This document shows positions 62,576 to 64,000 of a stretch of DNA of 64,000 nucleotides, piece after piece. How positions within the stretch are numbered: position 1 is the first letter of the stretch; every line of letters starts with the position of its first letter. The translations under genes and the position numbers were made by a program. The notes below the pieces were generated by a model. That model did no database searches and was not told the origin of the DNA. It was given only the letters and a program-made list of their open reading frames with translations. The stretch covers positions 186,001-250,000 of the forward strand of contig NZ_CP049074.1 in the NCBI RefSeq assembly GCF_013343295.1, read 5' to 3'. This DNA comes from Metallosphaera tengchongensis. GTDB taxonomy: Archaea > Thermoproteota > Thermoprotei_A > Sulfolobales > Sulfolobaceae.

Positions 62576-62712
62576 TAGATTGAGTGCTAGCTTCAATTCA
62601 GTATTCCCATATCTTCAACATTTAGGATGGCTTCAATAACGGGCAAATCCAAGTTTTGAAACATAAAACCGTAGCCCAAGGCTTTAAACTATTCGCCATT
62701 AATAAAGGTAAA

Positions 62713-63534
62713 ATGAAAATTAACAAGGGGTTCAATTACCTCACTCTGGCGTCTGTGCTCTGGGGAACTATTGGGATAGCGGTCCAATTTTCCTACAAGG
62801 CCGGAGGAAACTCCATTGGAATGGTAGGCTTTAGGACACTGTTCTCGTTAATCGTAACCATATTCCTGCTCGATAGGAGGATGCTTTTCAGGAGAGAATC
62901 CATAATTATGGGCCTCGTCTCTGGGTTATTTTATGAGACTTACACTTTCGCTATCACAATTGATGGTGCTCCGCTCTCTTCTTTTCTTCTTTATACTGCG
63001 CCTATTTTCGTGGCAGTAATCTCGTTTGGCTTAGTCAAGGAGAGAATAACCTCGAGAAAAGTCGCCGCGATATTCATTGTTATTTTTGCATTATATTTAG
63101 AATACCTAGGCACACCAACTTTCTACCAAGTTTTTTGGGGGTTAATGTCTGGCTTAACTTATGGGATGCTAATTTCGTTCTCAAAATACCTTCAGACTAA
63201 AGATTATAGGGAAATCGATATTCTTGGAGTGCAATCTTTTTGGTCGTCGATCTTAGTATTTCCGCTTCTTTTATTAAATAGAGATACCATTTCTCTACCC
63301 TCCCTTTTGGGGGGAGTTTACCTCGCAGTGTTAGGTACGATAATTCCGTACTATTTCTTCTACAAGGGAATTAAGTATGCAGATTCAACTATAGCAACCG
63401 TTATAACGGCCTTGGAGCCAGTGGTGACTACCATCTTATCCTTACCGTTACTGGGTGAAGGATTAACGGGATATCAGTTGATTGGCTCAGTCTTGATACT
63501 TCTCTGTGCTATTTGGCTCTCCATCTCTGTCTAG
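62713..63534 (+). CDS. EamA/DMT-superfamily transporter
   Basis: The protein has 273 residues and ten membrane helices, the EamA duplicate arrangement. The first half opens with LTLASVLWGTIGIAVQFSY and the second with VFWGLMSGLTYGMLISFSKY near residue 140. YKGIKYADSTIATVITALEP and VVTTILSLPLLGEGLTG near residue 225 are the typical C-terminal signature. It exports or imports a small metabolite. The ATG at 62713 is preferred over a TTG at 62656 because a CTTTAAAC box is about 28 nt before it. Confidence 0.82.
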   Translation: MKINKGFNYLTLASVLWGTIGIAVQFSYKAGGNSIGMVGFRTLFSLIVTIFLLDRRMLFRRESIIMGLVSGLFYETYTFAITIDGAPLSSFLLYTAPIFVAVISFGLVKERITSRKVAAIFIVIFALYLEYLGTPTFYQVFWGLMSGLTYGMLISFSKYLQTKDYREIDILGVQSFWSSILVFPLLLLNRDTISLPSLLGGVYLAVLGTIIPYYFFYKGIKYADSTIATVITALEPVVTTILSLPLLGEGLTGYQLIGSVLILLCAIWLSISV

Positions 63535-63626
63535 GAATTCAGATAAGAGGTAAACGGTGTGTAGCCTTAGTTAGCAGTTTCCGTGGGCCCGTTGAGTTTA
63601 TATGATTTCATGACTATGTACGATAA

Positions 63627-63830
63627 GACCTAAGTGTAGAGACCTGTCCCAGATGTGGGCCTATATTTCGACTTAGGGTAAGGTCATGAGACTAGAGTTG
63701 TTCAGATTCCCCTACCTAGTGGGTTGGGGTTAGCCCACTGAGAGGTGAGAGGAGATCCTCTCGACTCTCGTGAAGCTCAAGGGTCGAGGGTTGATATCAA
63801 ATCATGAAATCTGATAAAATCCAAACCCCT
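63627..63830 (+). mobile_element. Structured relic with tnpB zinc-ribbon-like end and conserved tail (copy Y)
   Basis: The frame DLSVETCPRCGPIF from 63627 is the first half of a TnpB zinc ribbon and then breaks off. Hairpin-rich sequence follows (GTGGGTTGGGGTTAGCCCAC, GAGAGGAGATCCTCTC). The tail GACTCTCGTGAAGCTCAAGG to CTGATAAAATCCAAACCCCT matches the relic at 30441-30641. It looks like a tnpB 3' end with the omega-RNA region retained and the gene lost. Confidence 0.45.
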
Positions 63831-63877
63831 TAGATAGAAGTTCTAAGTACTCCAGAGATGGCATTATTCTTTAGACC

Positions 63878-64000
63878 TTAAATATTCAGTATGCTTTTTA
63901 AAACGCCGAAAGCCGCTAAAGAGGATATTACCGCGATAAAGGGAGAAGTCAGCCAACCCCTAGCCACTTGCTTCAACTGATTTTTTACGTCTGGACCATA
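63878..64000 (-). CDS. Possible C-terminal end of a membrane protein (partial)
   Basis: The minus-strand frame is open from the window edge for 40 codons to a stop at 63878. It reads ARGWLTSPFIAVISSLAAF and ends VLKSILNI, a plausible last membrane helix. Too little is present to name a family, and the gene would start outside the window. Confidence 0.35.
   Translation of the reverse strand, partial: YGPDVKNQLKQVARGWLTSPFIAVISSLAAFGVLKSILNI

Overview
The window is chromosomal DNA of a thermoacidophilic crenarchaeon of the order Sulfolobales, most likely Metallosphaera or a close relative. The strongest hint is an acyl-CoA synthetase at 23869-25842 that, from memory, reads almost like the 3-hydroxypropionate--CoA ligase of M. 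sedula. A thermopsin-like protease, archaeal Trm10, a PriX-like primase subunit, ArnA/ArnB, DUF929, DUF1286, DUF1404 and DUF3211 proteins and many leaderless TATA-box promoters fit the same order. I saw no rRNA, tRNA or multi-repeat CRISPR array.

Layout. 1-7 kb: end of an amino-acid permease, a DUF429 protein, a methyltransferase, a CBS protein, an esterase and a LutA/LutB-like iron-sulfur pair. 7-16 kb: a small AbrB regulator, aconitase, a NicO/HupE-like transporter with a palindromic operator in its promoter, Trm10, a two-subunit CoA-transferase in convergent orientation and an FAD-linked oxidoreductase. 16-26 kb: a decayed TnpB element, two large tail-anchored surface proteins (one thermopsin-like), fumarase, a mutarotase-like protein and 3-hydroxypropionyl-CoA synthetase. 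26-33 kb: permease, metallo-hydrolase, MFS transporter and a DsbA/OsmC redox cluster. 33-39 kb: a 40-residue twin-CX3C protein in front of a four-CBS protein, lipoate ligase with a lipoyl carrier, a duplicated DUF3211 gene separated by an IS200 transposase relic, an SfsA relic and an M20 peptidase. 39-46 kb: TtuA, PriX-like protein, the ArnA-phosphatase-ArnB signalling operon and a DEAD-box helicase. 46-52 kb: MFS transporter, NDH-2-like flavoprotein and a four-gene lipoate assembly operon of two radical-SAM proteins and a split lipoate ligase. 52-64 kb: membrane transporters and Sulfolobales-specific proteins.

How genes fit together. Aconitase, fumarase and 3-hydroxypropionyl-CoA synthetase belong to central carbon metabolism, the last to the 3-hydroxypropionate/4-hydroxybutyrate CO2-fixation cycle. 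Two independent lipoate-attachment units lie 16 kb apart. ArnA, the phosphatase and ArnB form a phosphothreonine circuit known in Sulfolobales to repress motility.

The most striking non-coding signal is a family of at least 14 copies of one intergenic palindrome of about 33 nt. One copy stands in front of a tnpA relic and one in front of a tnpB relic, so they look like IS200/IS605 end structures, left as solo copies, as paired non-autonomous elements, or beside relics. Two further structured relics carry what looks like the tnpB zinc-ribbon end plus a conserved non-coding tail.
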